NCBI GenBank assembly: GCA_036674765.1
Contig: JARVKI010000016.1
Coordinates: forward strand, 496,001-560,000
Source: Seiridium cupressi
Taxonomy: Eukaryota; Ascomycota; Sordariomycetes; Amphisphaeriales; Sporocadaceae
Direction: 5' to 3'
DNA length: 64,000 nt
In this document: in pieces, positions 46,694-58,113 of the stretch
How the letters are laid out: each line of letters starts with the position of its first letter
Position numbering within the stretch: the stretch's first letter is position 1
The notes under the pieces: generated by a model
Seen by the model: only the letters and a program-made list of their open reading frames with translations
Database searches by the model: none
Told to the model about the DNA's origin: nothing
Translations under genes and position numbers: made by a program

Positions 46694-49600
46694 AGAGCTA
46701 GTATGAATGGGAAAGGGTACGGCCTACGCCGGCGCATATGCGCCTAGGGTCATGGAAAGACACACCGTCCACAAAGCAGTGGCTACTTACACACGCGTGG
46801 AGGGATGCATTGGTATTTCTCGGGGGAGGGATAATTATTTGAGCGGCGCGTTGAATGCGTCATGCTCAGGATTGTGGAGAACGGTCTATCCGTTCCAGGC
46901 GGCTCCTTGATGACCTGCTGCATTGTGCAGCTTCTAGATAGCACTATCCGTAGACATGCTGAGCAGAGATCAATATTACCGATCTGAACGACCAATGCGA
47001 TCTTCTTGTCTGGACCTTGAACGAGTTCTGCTTAAGAACAAAAAGAAAAAAAATACATTTTTCATGTATATTATCAAAGGCTTAATTGAACATGCTCCTA
47101 TAATATCCATCAATGCGTGATAATTACATGTATATGTGACGTAGATGGCAGGAATGCTTACTGAATCGGTTCTACTCTCCCCACCGTTGGTTGCCATTGG
47201 AGGTGTTGACAATAGGTAAGAGGCAGTATGCCATCAGTTGAAACGATGCTCTGTCTTGTGTCTTTCAGAAGACAAAGCCAGCAGCGCACTCCTGCAGAGG
47301 TTGCGCCAGCATGACTATCGTTCGTCTTTTCTCCGCTCCTGACCATCTATATCTTGGAAGGCTCCCAGCATTTTCTCGAAGTCCTGACAGTGAATGTTAC
47401 ATCATAAGTGTATTTATCCCCTGAATGGGGAAGCCCAAATTTTGAATGATGGAAATCGCACCAAGCAACCGAGGAATATACTACTGACATGAAGCAAGGC
47501 GTCACACCGAAATTCTTAAACTTTTTCTATATATAAAAAGACCTCTTTAACTTCCGGATTAGTGGTTTCTGCTTGTGTGAGTTTTTTTCTTCTTCCATGT
47601 TAAATAAGTTTGGGAAGATTCAGTTTATGGTCTGTCATTTCCCTGATATAAGTTTAAATGTATCGAGCTTAGGAATGACTTGTGACAAGCAGGAGACAGA
47701 GGATATCTCGCGGAATGTGCATTCGTGAGAACTATGTGCTATCCTATAGAGTAACTGCGAATTCAAGCATTCGGATAAACTTCAATGTGCTAGGCACGCT
47801 GGTCTTGGCACTGGATGAGTACTGGAATGTTGGGCGTTGGGACTTTGCATGCACCCTCGTCCACTGCTTGCCTTGAACGCGTTCCCTGCAGGCGAATATA
47901 GTTGAGTTCCTACCTCTGCATACTCTATACCCACTCTCCATGGTCACACTACTTGTAGTCGCACTACTATTTGTTTCCCTCTCAACTCTTGCAGACAAAA
48001 TCACTGTTGTCTACCTGCTTCTGTCAACATGGTCAAGACATCACTATAATAATGCGACTCATTGGTCGAATATATGGCTACGCTGTGCGAATTTTACTTC
48101 TGCAAGAAGAAACTATGCCGGCCTTATTCCAGATGTTATCTTGTAATGCTAGTCTGTAATAACGGCTCGGAGTCGTATTGTCAAATATTCCACCTTTGCG
48201 AAGACGGTAATACTTCTTCTACCATAGTTATCAAGTGCTAGCTATACATGGTCTGTGGTTACGGGCTATCGTTGAGGTGCCCACCAGTTCACGAATCCGT
48301 ACCTTGCTCCCGTCCGCTGTCTTACTAGCGGCAGAGATGGCCCTGCAGATACATGATCATCGCAGACAGGGCACATCCGGGAATAATGTTTGTCCAAGAA
48401 AATCTAAGACTTCGTCAACATACACGCTCTGCTGTAATTCGATATGCTGTATGAAAATCGTCTCAAGCCAGACGTAAGATATGGTTAGTCGACTGTAAGG
48501 CTGATGGATAAGTTCTAATGAAGTGAGCCTTGAAGCTGTCTTCTAATCGCTCTATTGTTTCGTTCCTTTGAGGTACCGAAGGACACCTAGAGGAGTAGGC
48601 TGACAGGCATCTATGAATTAAAAAATTCCAGTGATCCAATCATGTCAAAGATATCGTATCATGATTTTTTGCAACCTTCGAGAAATGCTGCAGATAGATA
48701 TGGAACTATATGAAGACCATCTCGCATCCCGGCACGGCGCTCGGGTAGAACGACTCGCGGTGCTCCACTCGCATTATCATTTTTGTTGATGATTGAGTCA
48801 AGCCGTCTTTATGACATAGCCCCCAGAATCAAGCGCATTCGTTAAAAACTCAGCATCCCGCGCTGAGTGCGAGACGTACACGGCAAACGGCAATGGGAAG
48901 CATCGAGGCTGTTGGAGCCAGGGGAGCAATAAGGCTTCTTTCTACGCTACTGTAGGTGAGCGTATATGGCAAGTGGAATCCACTCGCGGTGGGGGAAACA
49001 TGAATCCAAAGCCGCCAACGAAAGCCGTAGCATGGAATGTATCAGATAGCAGGATGACGATATGTGAAAGCCTCAGGGCCTAATACGGACATCTTATACT
49101 TGTTCGCCAAGATGTGTGTATAACATACTTCAGGAGCATTGGCGGGCGGGTTGGGATTGGCTCGTACATGGTTGGCAGGCGGATAAGCACCCTGTCAGTG
49201 TCAAATCTAGATTTCTGTGTAGCAGCCTCGTGACGCTGCTGCAGGGTCAGAAGATGGGCCCAATCAGCATCGTCGCTCCAACCCCTCGTTACCAGGATCA
49301 TGGGCTCGCTGACCCTGGCGGAAGACAGAAAGCGGCAAGGCGGCGGCGCTTTGGTTGCAGCCCAAAAGAATAGGCCGGCGAGCTCGGCTAGCCTCGACAC
49401 GGCAGCAGTACTGTAGCTAAGAACACGTTGTGACTTTCGTAGGTCCACGGTCCATGACATTGATCCACCGAGAGCCTCTTTCTCGCACTTCGACTTGCTT
49501 CCACTCGTTCCTCCTCGAGAGTGGCAATTGTTTTACGACAAACCTTTGTGAAAGCGACATATGGCCTGAGTAAAGCAGAAAACTCAGTCGCATCCCCGTC

Positions 49601-49725
49601 GTCCGCACGCACACGTCTGCAGTCGCCGATTCCCTTTCACAACTCAACCCCGATAAAATAGAATTGCGACTTACGCCCCAGATAAGACAACATCAAACCC
49701 CACCAGCACCGACAACCTGCCCGCC
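46694..49725. other. Three-kilobase gene-free region between Ran and SERCA
   Basis: Bounded by the Ran 3' end and the SERCA promoter. The part from about 46990 to 48720 looks AT-rich relative to neighbours, with stop codons dense in all frames. About 49400-49725 returns to a pyrimidine-rich, leader-like composition. No protein or RNA gene could be supported. Confidence 0.5.
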
Positions 49726-52700
49726 ATGGAGAACTCCTTCGCGAGGCCTATACAGGATGTCCTGGCCAACTTTGGCACTGATGCCACCGCTGGCCTGACA
49801 GACGCCCAGGTCATCGACTTGAGGTCGAAACATGGAAAGAATGGTATGCGACATCGGCCCCTGCACCCTTTCCTAAGATGCACCTGAGTACTGATGTTTC
49901 TCCACCCTTGTAGCTATCCCGGAAGAACCACCGACGCCGTTGTGGGAGCTCATCCTCGAGCAATTCAAAGATCAACTCGTATTAATCCTTCTCGGTTCTG
50001 CCGCCGTATCGTTCGTGCTCGCTCTCTTCGAGGAAGAGGGAGGATGGAGTGCCTTCGTTGACCCTGCAGTTGTAAGTCTTGCACCAAAGTCGACCCGCCG
50101 AGACCTGGTGTCGTAACGCAACTAACAGGATACAAATCCCAGATCTTGACAATTCTTATCCTGAATGCTGTCGTCGGTGTGTCGCAAGAGAGCAGCGCTG
50201 AAAAGGCCATCGCCGCCCTTCAAGAATATTCTGCGAACGAGGCCAAGGTGATCCGAAACAATGGTCACGCAACCAGGGTCAAGGCAGAGGAGCTGGTTCC
50301 CGGTGATGTTGTCTCGGTCTCCGTTGGCGACAGAATACCTGCCGATTGCAGACTGGTGTCGATCGAAAGCAACAGCTTTTCTGTGGATCAGGCTATCTTG
50401 ACAGGTGAAAGTGAGAGCGTTAGCAAGGACCACAATGCCGTTGTTCAAGACGACAAGGCTGTGCTTCAGGACCAGGTCAACATCCTCTTCTCGGGTACTA
50501 CTGTGGTTACTGGTCGCGCAAAGGCTATTGTTGTCTTGACAGGCTCCAACACTGCGATTGGTGATATCCATGAGAGCATCACCGCCCAGATTTCCGAGCC
50601 AACTCCCCTGAAGCAGAAGCTGAATGACTTTGGTGACTCTTTGGCCAAGGTTATTACTGTGATTTGTGTCCTGGTCTGGTTGATCAACATTCCCCATTTC
50701 GCTGATCCCAGTCACGGAAGCTGGACCAAAGGTGCCATCTACTATCTCAAGATTGCAGTATCCCTAGGTGTTGCCGCTATCCCCGAGGGATTGGCAGTCG
50801 TCATTACCACTTGCCTGGCTCTCGGAACACGAAAGATGGCTGCTAAGAATGCTGTCGTTCGAAGTCTGCCCTCTGTCGAAACCCTGGGAAGTTGCAGTGT
50901 GATCTGCTCCGACAAGACCGGTACTCTGACGACCAACCAAATGAGCGTCAGCAAGCTGGTCTTCATCAGCGAGAACCACACTGATTTGGAGGAACTCGAT
51001 GTTGAGGGTACTACTTTCGCCCCCAAGGGTGATATCAAGCGCAATGGCAAAGTCGTCGCGGATCTTTCGGCCAACTCGAGCACCATTCGCCAAATCAACG
51101 AGGTTGCGGCTCTCTGTAATGATGCCCGGCTCGCCTATGACGCACGCAGCGGTAACTTCTCCAACGTTGGCGAGCCTACCGAAGGTGCCCTGCGTGTTCT
51201 CGCCGAGAAGATCGGACCCTGTGCCCCTAGCAGTGCCAATCCCGAGGACTGCCTCAACCATGCCAGTTCCATCTACGAACAGCAATATCCCCGTCTCGCC
51301 ACATTTGAGTTCTCTCGTGACCGTAAGAGCATGTCAGTTCTGGTCCAAGATGGCCAGAAGAAGAAGCTCTTGGTCAAGGGTGCCCCTGAATCCGTTATCG
51401 AGCGCTGTACACATACCTTGGTTGGTACTGCTGGAAAGCGAGTTCCTATTGACAAGAAACTCTATGACATCCTCATGAAGGAGGTTGTTGACTACGGAAA
51501 CCGTGGCCTTCGTGTCATTGCGCTTGCAAGTCTGAACGATGTCGGCTCTCACCCCCTGTTGGACTCTGCTAAATCTACAGCCCAGTATGCCGAACTCGAG
51601 CAGAACTTGACTTTGCTCGGGCTTGTTGGTATGTTGGATCCGCCTCGCCCCGAGGTCGCTGGCGCCATCAAGAAGTGCAAGGATGCTGGTATTCGTGTCA
51701 TTGTCATCACTGGAGATAACCGCAACACCGCCGAGAGCATTTGTCGATCAATTGGTGTCTTTGGTGCAAGCGAGGATCTCACGGGCAAGAGCTTCACTGG
51801 TAGAGAGTTTGACAATCTCAGCCCAGGCGAACAACTCGAAGCCGCCAAGAATGCCTCGCTGTTCTCTCGTGTTGAGCCTAGCCACAAGTCCAAGCTTGTT
51901 GACCTTCTTCAATCTCTCAATGAAGTCGTTGCCATGACGGGTGACGGTGTCAACGATGCCCCGGCTCTCAAGAAGGCCGACATTGGTGTTGCTATGGGAT
52001 CTGGTACTGATGTCTCGAAACTTGCTGCCGACATGGTGCTCGCTGATGACAACTTCGCCACAATCGAGGTCGCCATTGAGGAGGGTCGGTCTATCTACAA
52101 CAACACTCAACAATTCATTCGATATCTGATCTCCTCGAACATCGGCGAGGTTGTCTCAATCTTCCTGACCGCCGCTCTTGGCATGCCAGAGGCTCTCATT
52201 CCGGTACAGCTCCTCTGGGTCAACCTGGTTACCGATGGTCTTCCCGCTACCGCTCTGTCTTTCAACCCACCTGACCACGATATCATGAAGCGATCTCCCA
52301 GAAAGCGTGACGAGGCCCTCATTGGTGGCTGGCTGTTCTTCCGCTACCTTGTCATTGGCACCTATGTCGGTGTCGCCACTGTTGCCGGCTACGCTTGGTG
52401 GTTCATGTTCTACTCTGAGGGCCCCCAGATCTCTTTCTCGCATTTGGCCAACTTCCATCGCTGCTCGGCCGACTTCCCCGAGATCGGATGCCAAATGTTC
52501 AGCAACGACATGGCCAAGTCTGCCTCCACTGTCTCTCTGTCAATTTTGGTCGTTATTGAGATGCTCAATGCCATGAATGCTCTCTCTTCCAGCGAGTCGC
52601 TGTTGACCTTGCCTCTGTGGAAGAACATGATGCTCGTCTATGCTATTGCTTTGTCTATGGCTCTGCACTTTGCCCTCCTCTACACACCCTTCCTGCAGAC

Positions 52701-52913
52701 TCTGTTCTCGATCCTTCCCTTGAACTTGACCGAGTGGAAGGCCGTACTGGCCATCAGTGCACCTGTCATGTAAGTCCAACGAACAACATCCATGATGATG
52801 ACTATGCTAACGTTGAATTTAGCTTGATTGACGAAGTTCTGAAGTCTGTCGAGAGACAGTTTTTCATACAGACGACACCCAATCACGTCACCAAGACAAA
52901 GAAGGAGATTTGA
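49726..52913 (+). CDS. nca-1: SERCA-type calcium-transporting P-type ATPase
   Basis: Four exons, 49726-49843, 49914-50071, 50143-52769 and 52823-52913, give 997 residues. It pumps cytosolic Ca2+ into the endoplasmic reticulum at the cost of ATP. Visible motifs: actuator TGES ([10 protein letters not shown]), membrane helix 4 PEGL ([20 protein letters not shown]), phosphorylation site SDKTGTLT with Asp349, nucleotide-binding KGAPE, and hinge [21 protein letters not shown]. The length and the N-terminus ([21 protein letters not shown]...[19 protein letters not shown]) match animal SERCA more than the yeast Pmr1 Golgi pump. Neurospora nca-1 is the expected orthologue. Helices near the end are complete, with a Lys-rich tail (TKTKKEI). 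The last intron splits the C-terminal tail codon ATC. Confidence 0.97.
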
Positions 52914-54055
52914 TCTTCATCGCGATATAGATCTGAGTTCTGAGGTTAGAGATTAGATAGAGTAGGATGCGTCGTGGCTCGCTATTCTTGTTCATCGCAC
53001 CAGTGTAGCATATAGTAGCCTCTCAACAAACGAGAGATTGATCATCAATAAGAAAGATACCTTTGGTGAACTCAATTCATTCCGCGACGATGTCATGGTC
53101 TAGTTGTTTTGTCTTATCTGGTGTGCAAATTCGGTCTGGGTAGGCTATAGTAGCGAAAAGTGTATACGGCCAACAGAAGATAGGCTAGCAATATTCGGCC
53201 CCCCAGGAAACATGAATCTAGATAAGACTCATACATTAATCTTCTAAGCCACCAATTCGAATACTCCAGCGCAAATCCAGTACCTTGATATCTTTCGCCT
53301 GACGACTACAACTTCGAGTACACAACCACTTGTGCACATTTTTCACACCACCAGTCTCGTCTACTTTCCACTTTTCGCCACTACCAATCAATTACATCTC
53401 TGTAACAAAAACCAATCAAGTCGAGCCTCCACTGCAATCGAGACCTACGCGAAGGGTATCTAGTCCGTTTTTCTGGCTTCTTTTGATTGATAAGCCGTGC
53501 TTCCACCCACCCACCTTCTCGAGGACGCACCCGACAACTAAGGAGTAGTATTACTATGCTAATCGAATCTCCAATACTGAGTGGAAAAGTTATATCTATT
53601 CAGCTGTTTGTTAGTGTTCACTGTGATTTCAAACCACGCGAGGGGTCTTCTGGCCACCCACAACAAAACATACAGCACTATATGATGTTTGGACCAGTCT
53701 CAATAGCTGACGTTGTATTCATAAATTATGCCTAGATGGAGACCTATGAAATCACTGCTTGAAAGTACACCACCCTTCTCATTGACAACAAGTCAACGTC
53801 CTAGGAGATTATGATCAGCTCGCAAAGAACCTAGTTTATTGGTACAAGATGACACGATATGCCACCTGGCGGTCTATTTCCATAGTAGTAGCAGCCATCC
53901 CTCCTGTCTAGCTGACTCCATGCTTCGTCATAACCACGTCGCAGCAACAAACTCACAGAGGTGGTTGTCGGTCGCAACAGTTTTGGCCTTTGATGTCCCC
54001 TCGAACTCGCCATAACTGAGACCAGAGCAATTCACCAGCGCCTGATAATGACCTC
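52914..54055. other. Intergenic region between SERCA and PUP3 (convergent)
   Basis: Holds both 3' ends. From about 53270 to 53540 the plus strand is rich in C, A and T (CACCACC, TTTCCAC), resembling a fungal 5' leader. It is followed by a short open frame (53556-53735) without recognisable features. Not called as a gene. Confidence 0.4.
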
Positions 54056-54891
54056 TTAATCTTGACGACCCTTTAGTAATCTCTTGGTGACCTTGTCCTT
54101 CTCAATAATATAGACGTGTGCTCCCCAGCCCGAAAGGGCATCTCTATCGACGGCATTGAGTAAAGCTTGCGAGATAGTCTCGAAGAGATCCTCGGGTCCC
54201 TGTAAGCGCAATGGCGTAATCAGCAACTGATTTCATGTCATAGAGGACCCCTCATCTAGAAGAATTCCCCACGAATGATATAACTTACCAAGTCTGGCTC
54301 CCAAAGACCTTCACACATGCCAAACAGCTGGTCCGTCGCCGTACCGCTTACAATGAAGTCCTTGGCGAAATCGATGCAACCAATCGAGTCGAAACCGCAG
54401 ATGAAAGGCTTTCCAGTCTTGGGCTCGAGGCCAGCCACCACGGGCGATACAAAGTACGGCCCGAATCGCTTCTCGTACAAGCTTGACGAGACCAGGTTGG
54501 CGAATGTCGTCGGCGCAATGTTGCGCTCCTCCCGTAGCCGGTACATGTTCACCTTGTAGCGGAAGAGGTCGGAGACGGTGTTGACATCGGTGGCAAGGCC
54601 CGTGAGCCCTAGAAACACGTCGCCGTACTGGAAGACCTTGGGGAAGTTGTTCGACACGGTCAAGGATTGCAGACCAAGACGCAGATCACAAGCTATAGCG
54701 ACGCAGTCCTTGCCTACCATGGCCACACAGGCGCCACCGTCTGTAGAAAGTTCATGTTAGCGATGGTTCGAGAACGAAGAAGCGAATCGGGAGAGTGGAA
54801 GCGACGGACTTATGCTGAAAGGCGACGACTACGGGTGTATATGTTAGCTAGCTGCGTATAGACGGATGAGGCTGTGGTTGGAGCTTACCAT
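54056..54891 (-). CDS. PUP3: 20S proteasome subunit beta-3 (Pup3)
   Basis: Four coding exons on the minus strand: 54891-54889 (the ATG alone), a 19-nt micro-exon 54828-54810, 54740-54289 and 54199-54056. They give 205 residues, the usual Pup3 length. The start reads MSSPFSINGG followed by [16 protein letters not shown], and the end is [23 protein letters not shown], both characteristic of beta-3. Beta-3 is a non-catalytic subunit of the outer beta rings, without the active-site threonine or a propeptide. The micro-exon is required to supply the conserved N-terminus; its donor is non-consensus GTCCGT. A model beginning at the ATG at 54726 would lose 13 residues. The gene is divergent from the UBX gene. 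Confidence 0.93.
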
Positions 54892-55564
54892 TGTGAGCGA
54901 CTGTGGATTATGGGTTTCGGGTCGGGTCTGTGGCTCAATCAAGAGCTTCTGATCTCGCTGGATGCCGTTGTTGGATCTGGAGGCTGCCGAAAGGGTGGTT
55001 GATGTTGGGGTTTGGTGGTGATGGTTCTGGGGCAGCTTGTGTCAGGCTGAAGGTCGGTCGTTGCTCCCAGGAAGCAGTGGACTGCTGCTGTAAGGCAAGG
55101 CAAACACGCTATGGCGCGGCAGCTCACCCCAAGCTCAGGTGCAGTTGCTGGCCTTGTCGGAGCTACAGGGGTCTCGAGATGCCGGGCGCTCGGGCCATAA
55201 ATGTTTAAAGCTGACTGCTGCAGCCAGCAGCATGATCAGACTAACTAGCGTAGTTGCCCCTCTACATACATCATTTCTGTAGTTGCCTGTGAGCTGAGCA
55301 TCGATTTGAGCGCTGGAGCTGTCTATGGGCATAACGTAATCCATAGAACAATCTGGCGAGTTTGGCATTTCCTTGTGTTGTTCATGGGAACAAAACCACA
55401 GTCGCAGTTCTACTGGATTATATTTCTCTGTCCTTAGCCCTCGGCTATATCCAATACATATATCTTTCTTTTCTCTTTCTTGCGTGTCTCACCTTAAACC
55501 CCACCATCATTCGGCCGCCAGCCTCAGAGAGTATAAATCACATCCAAAACCGCAGCGAGCCAAC
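54892..55564. other. Divergent promoter region, PUP3 / UBX-domain gene
   Basis: 673 bp shared by two outward-facing genes. The side next to 55564 contains T-rich sequence and a TATAAATC motif at about 55531-55538, about 30 bp before the UBX start codon, likely in or near the leader. No exact GGTGGCAAA proteasome element was noticed. Confidence 0.5.
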
Positions 55565-57067
55565 ATGTCGACGACAGTCAAGGTCGTGTCGACCGACATG
55601 CGCCAGGCCCCCATAAAGGTCAACCCCTCAACCTACCTGATCGACGTCCTCGAGCAGGCCTGCAAGAAGTTCAACCTCACACCTGACAAGTACCTCCTCA
55701 AGCACAAGGAGAAGGAGCTCGATCTCTCCAACACATTCCGCAACTCCGGGCTCATTGCTGGTGCCAAGCTTGAGCTGATCACCAAGGCCAAGACACCCAG
55801 CGTTCTGAATATTGCCTTGCAGTTGCCCGAGCCCGAAGCCAAGGCATTTGGCGCCCCGAGAGCCACGGCGAAGCTTCCGAGTGACACGACGGTCTGGAAG
55901 GTATTGAGACATTTCGAGAGCACCGTGTGCTCTAACAAGGTTATAATCACGGCACGAGGAGTTCCGCAGACTGGTGTCAGTAGTGGTAGCGGCCAGCTGT
56001 ACTATGAGACGCCGACACTGCAGATGGAGAGTCGGAGTCTGACGAGCTTCGTGGATTTCCAAAAGACCATGAGCCAGCTAGGCTACAACAAGGGCAACGT
56101 GTTGATCCGGCTGGGCTTTCAGAAAACAGACAAGACTTTCATGGAGGCCATGAGTAATATCTCGCAGTATTTCGACGAGGAAGCGAGCGTACAGCAAAAA
56201 AGGGACGCTGCGAGTGCTGAGGCCTCGAAAGCGGAGAGTGAAGCTCTGTCCAAGAGTGTCCAGCAAGCGCCTGAGTCTCTCCAAGAGGCCACCAACAGAG
56301 CTCCAGCATCACATGAGCCAACAACACAGGTGCGAGAGGGGATCACAAATTCGACCGCCCCTGAAGTTATGGATATTGACTCAACTCCCTCGAATCCCTT
56401 AGCCCCAACTTCTATCTTCTCGGCGCCCAAAAACTCTACGCCTGCCGCAGCAAGTGTTGTTGTGTCCGACGAGGTCTACGTTCCGGGTATTGCGCATGCA
56501 CAACTGCATCAACAACGCCTCAAACACGAGGGCATGAACAAGCGGCTGCTGTCCGATCGCGAGCTGGAGGAGAAGGCTGCTGCCGAAGCTGCTAAACTCG
56601 CAGCGGTCAAGTCGATTGACGTGCGGGTGCGCTTCCCAGACCAAGACTCTGCCCAATGGAAAATCACTCCGGACTGGACGGGCGCCAAGCTCTATTCTGC
56701 AGTGCGAAGCGTCATGGCACATGAGGGACCAAAGTTTCGTCTTGTACTGCCCGGGTCTCCCGTCGTCACAATAGGAGATGATGACGGTGCTTCACACAAG
56801 CTAGTCAAGGGATACGGCTTCAGACATAACACACTGGTGAATCTTGTCTGGGATGACTCCGTGTCGGATGAAGTACGAAAGCAGCCCTTCCTTCAGGAGG
56901 CCTTCAGGAGCAAGGCTGTTGAGGTCGTCGTTCCGGAAGTACCCCAGGGCGAGGAGGAGGATCAGCCTGCTCGCACTCATGCGGCGCAGCCGGCTACACA
57001 AAGAAGAGACGAGGACGGCGAGGGGAGGAGGAAGGGAATTCCGAAATGGCTGAAATTAGCAAAGTAA
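55565..57067 (+). CDS. UBX4: TUG/ASPSCR1-like UBX-domain protein (Ubx4 type)
   Basis: A single exon of 500 residues starting MSTTVKVVSTD at an ATG in good context (AACATG). The N-terminal ubiquitin-like TUG domain spans about residues 4-80 (VNPSTYLIDVLEQACKKFNL, YLLKHKEKELDLSNTFRNSGL). A second ubiquitin-like stretch follows (LNIALQLPEP to about residue 190). A Ser/Ala-rich linker leads to a C-terminal UBX domain at about 350-440 (VRVRFPDQDSAQWKI...). The C-terminus is basic (RRKGIPKWLKLAK). Relatives in yeast (Ubx4) and mammals (ASPSCR1/TUG) are cofactors of the Cdc48/p97 segregase. The open frame continues upstream of this ATG, but that part is leader sequence. Confidence 0.9.
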   Translation: MSTTVKVVSTDMRQAPIKVNPSTYLIDVLEQACKKFNLTPDKYLLKHKEKELDLSNTFRNSGLIAGAKLELITKAKTPSVLNIALQLPEPEAKAFGAPRATAKLPSDTTVWKVLRHFESTVCSNKVIITARGVPQTGVSSGSGQLYYETPTLQMESRSLTSFVDFQKTMSQLGYNKGNVLIRLGFQKTDKTFMEAMSNISQYFDEEASVQQKRDAASAEASKAESEALSKSVQQAPESLQEATNRAPASHEPTTQVREGITNSTAPEVMDIDSTPSNPLAPTSIFSAPKNSTPAAASVVVSDEVYVPGIAHAQLHQQRLKHEGMNKRLLSDRELEEKAAAEAAKLAAVKSIDVRVRFPDQDSAQWKITPDWTGAKLYSAVRSVMAHEGPKFRLVLPGSPVVTIGDDDGASHKLVKGYGFRHNTLVNLVWDDSVSDEVRKQPFLQEAFRSKAVEVVVPEVPQGEEEDQPARTHAAQPATQRRDEDGEGRRKGIPKWLKLAK

Positions 57068-57641
57068 AAGTCGCAATGTGTCAGCTTTGCGCAGCTGGAT
57101 TTAGATGAGCGTCAATCTGGCAACCCCGAGAGCGATAATTATCATTTAGTCCCATGGTCGTGGACTTGCGTGGTGTTTGCCGGATGTTGAGCGAGGATAC
57201 GACTCTTTTATGGACTGCATCGTACAGGAGTTCCGGTCATGATGAGGCTTGTATTAGAGCATGGGCTAGAATAATGACATCACATTTGAATTGAGGAAAT
57301 TGACCAATTCAAGAATATTGAGATTCTTTAGGTGGACGTATGCCATTATTCTTTAATGAGAGACCAGGTCCAAACGTTATCATCTGCAATATCTTCACAC
57401 GCGGAACGCGGAAACCAAGCTGGGGCGGCATGTCATGAAGAGCCTTTGTGGCTCTTTCTCATAATGTATTGATCAAAGATGCCTCGCATAGCAGTCATCT
57501 GTCTGCTCACATCGATCCCATTCCATCATGATCGAAGCTCTGAAGTCGAAGTCACCGAGAACGCCAAGACCATGCCATGCCGAAAGGTTTTGCTTTTCCC
57601 TTATCGCCCTTTCATCAATCGAACCCAACAGGATATATCGC
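57068..57641. other. Intergenic region between convergent genes
   Basis: 574 bp between the 3' ends of the UBX gene and the eL36 gene. AT-rich around 57260-57360, as expected for 3' ends. No further feature seen. Confidence 0.55.
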
Positions 57642-58113
57642 TTAGTGACCGGCGCGGCGGGACTCGGCAATGACACCTTGGAGCTCGTCGACCTTAGCCT
57701 TGGCACGTCCGAAAGTACCGAGCTACACAAGTGTGTTAGTATCGAGTGTCTCAGGAGTCAACACCAAGCAGTTCACATACTCTCTTCTTGGCCAGCTTGC
57801 GAGCCCTCTTGTCCTTGGAGTTACGGAGCAACTCGATGCAGCGACGCTCGTAGGGGGCGAGACCGGCGACCTCCTTGACGATATCACGCACAAACGAGGT
57901 GCGCTTGCTGAGGTGTCCCTTGCTTCTCGAGATGCGTGGCTTAGAGACGCGAGAAGTGGTCTTGAAGCCGCGGTTCAGACCAACTGTGATGCCTTCGTAA
58001 TTCGCAAAGTTAGCAGGCATTCGTCCCGAAGCAATTTCTCCTTTCGGAAGCAGCATAAATGCAGGACCTGATCACATACCCGTCTTGGCGGGAGCTTCCT
58101 TGGTAGCAGCCAT
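57642..58113 (-). CDS. RPL36: 60S ribosomal protein eL36
   Basis: Three minus-strand exons, 58113-58080, 57992-57781 and 57722-57642, give 108 residues. The order is [11 protein letters not shown], then [26 protein letters not shown], the family signature [39 protein letters not shown], and finally a short helix [20 protein letters not shown] ending in RRAGH. Lengths and motifs fit eL36 closely. The first intron comes 34 nt after the ATG, as in many fungal ribosomal protein genes. The protein sits on the large ribosomal subunit surface. Exons 2 and 3 are separated by a 58-bp intron. Confidence 0.97.

Noticed and set aside
50122..50715. 197-residue minus-strand open frame
   Set aside because: Antisense to the SERCA exon containing clear P-type ATPase motifs.
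42868..55564. Proteasome control element (GGTGGCAAA, Rpn4 site) upstream of Nas2 and Pup3
   Set aside because: No exact match was noticed in either promoter; only weak partial resemblances.
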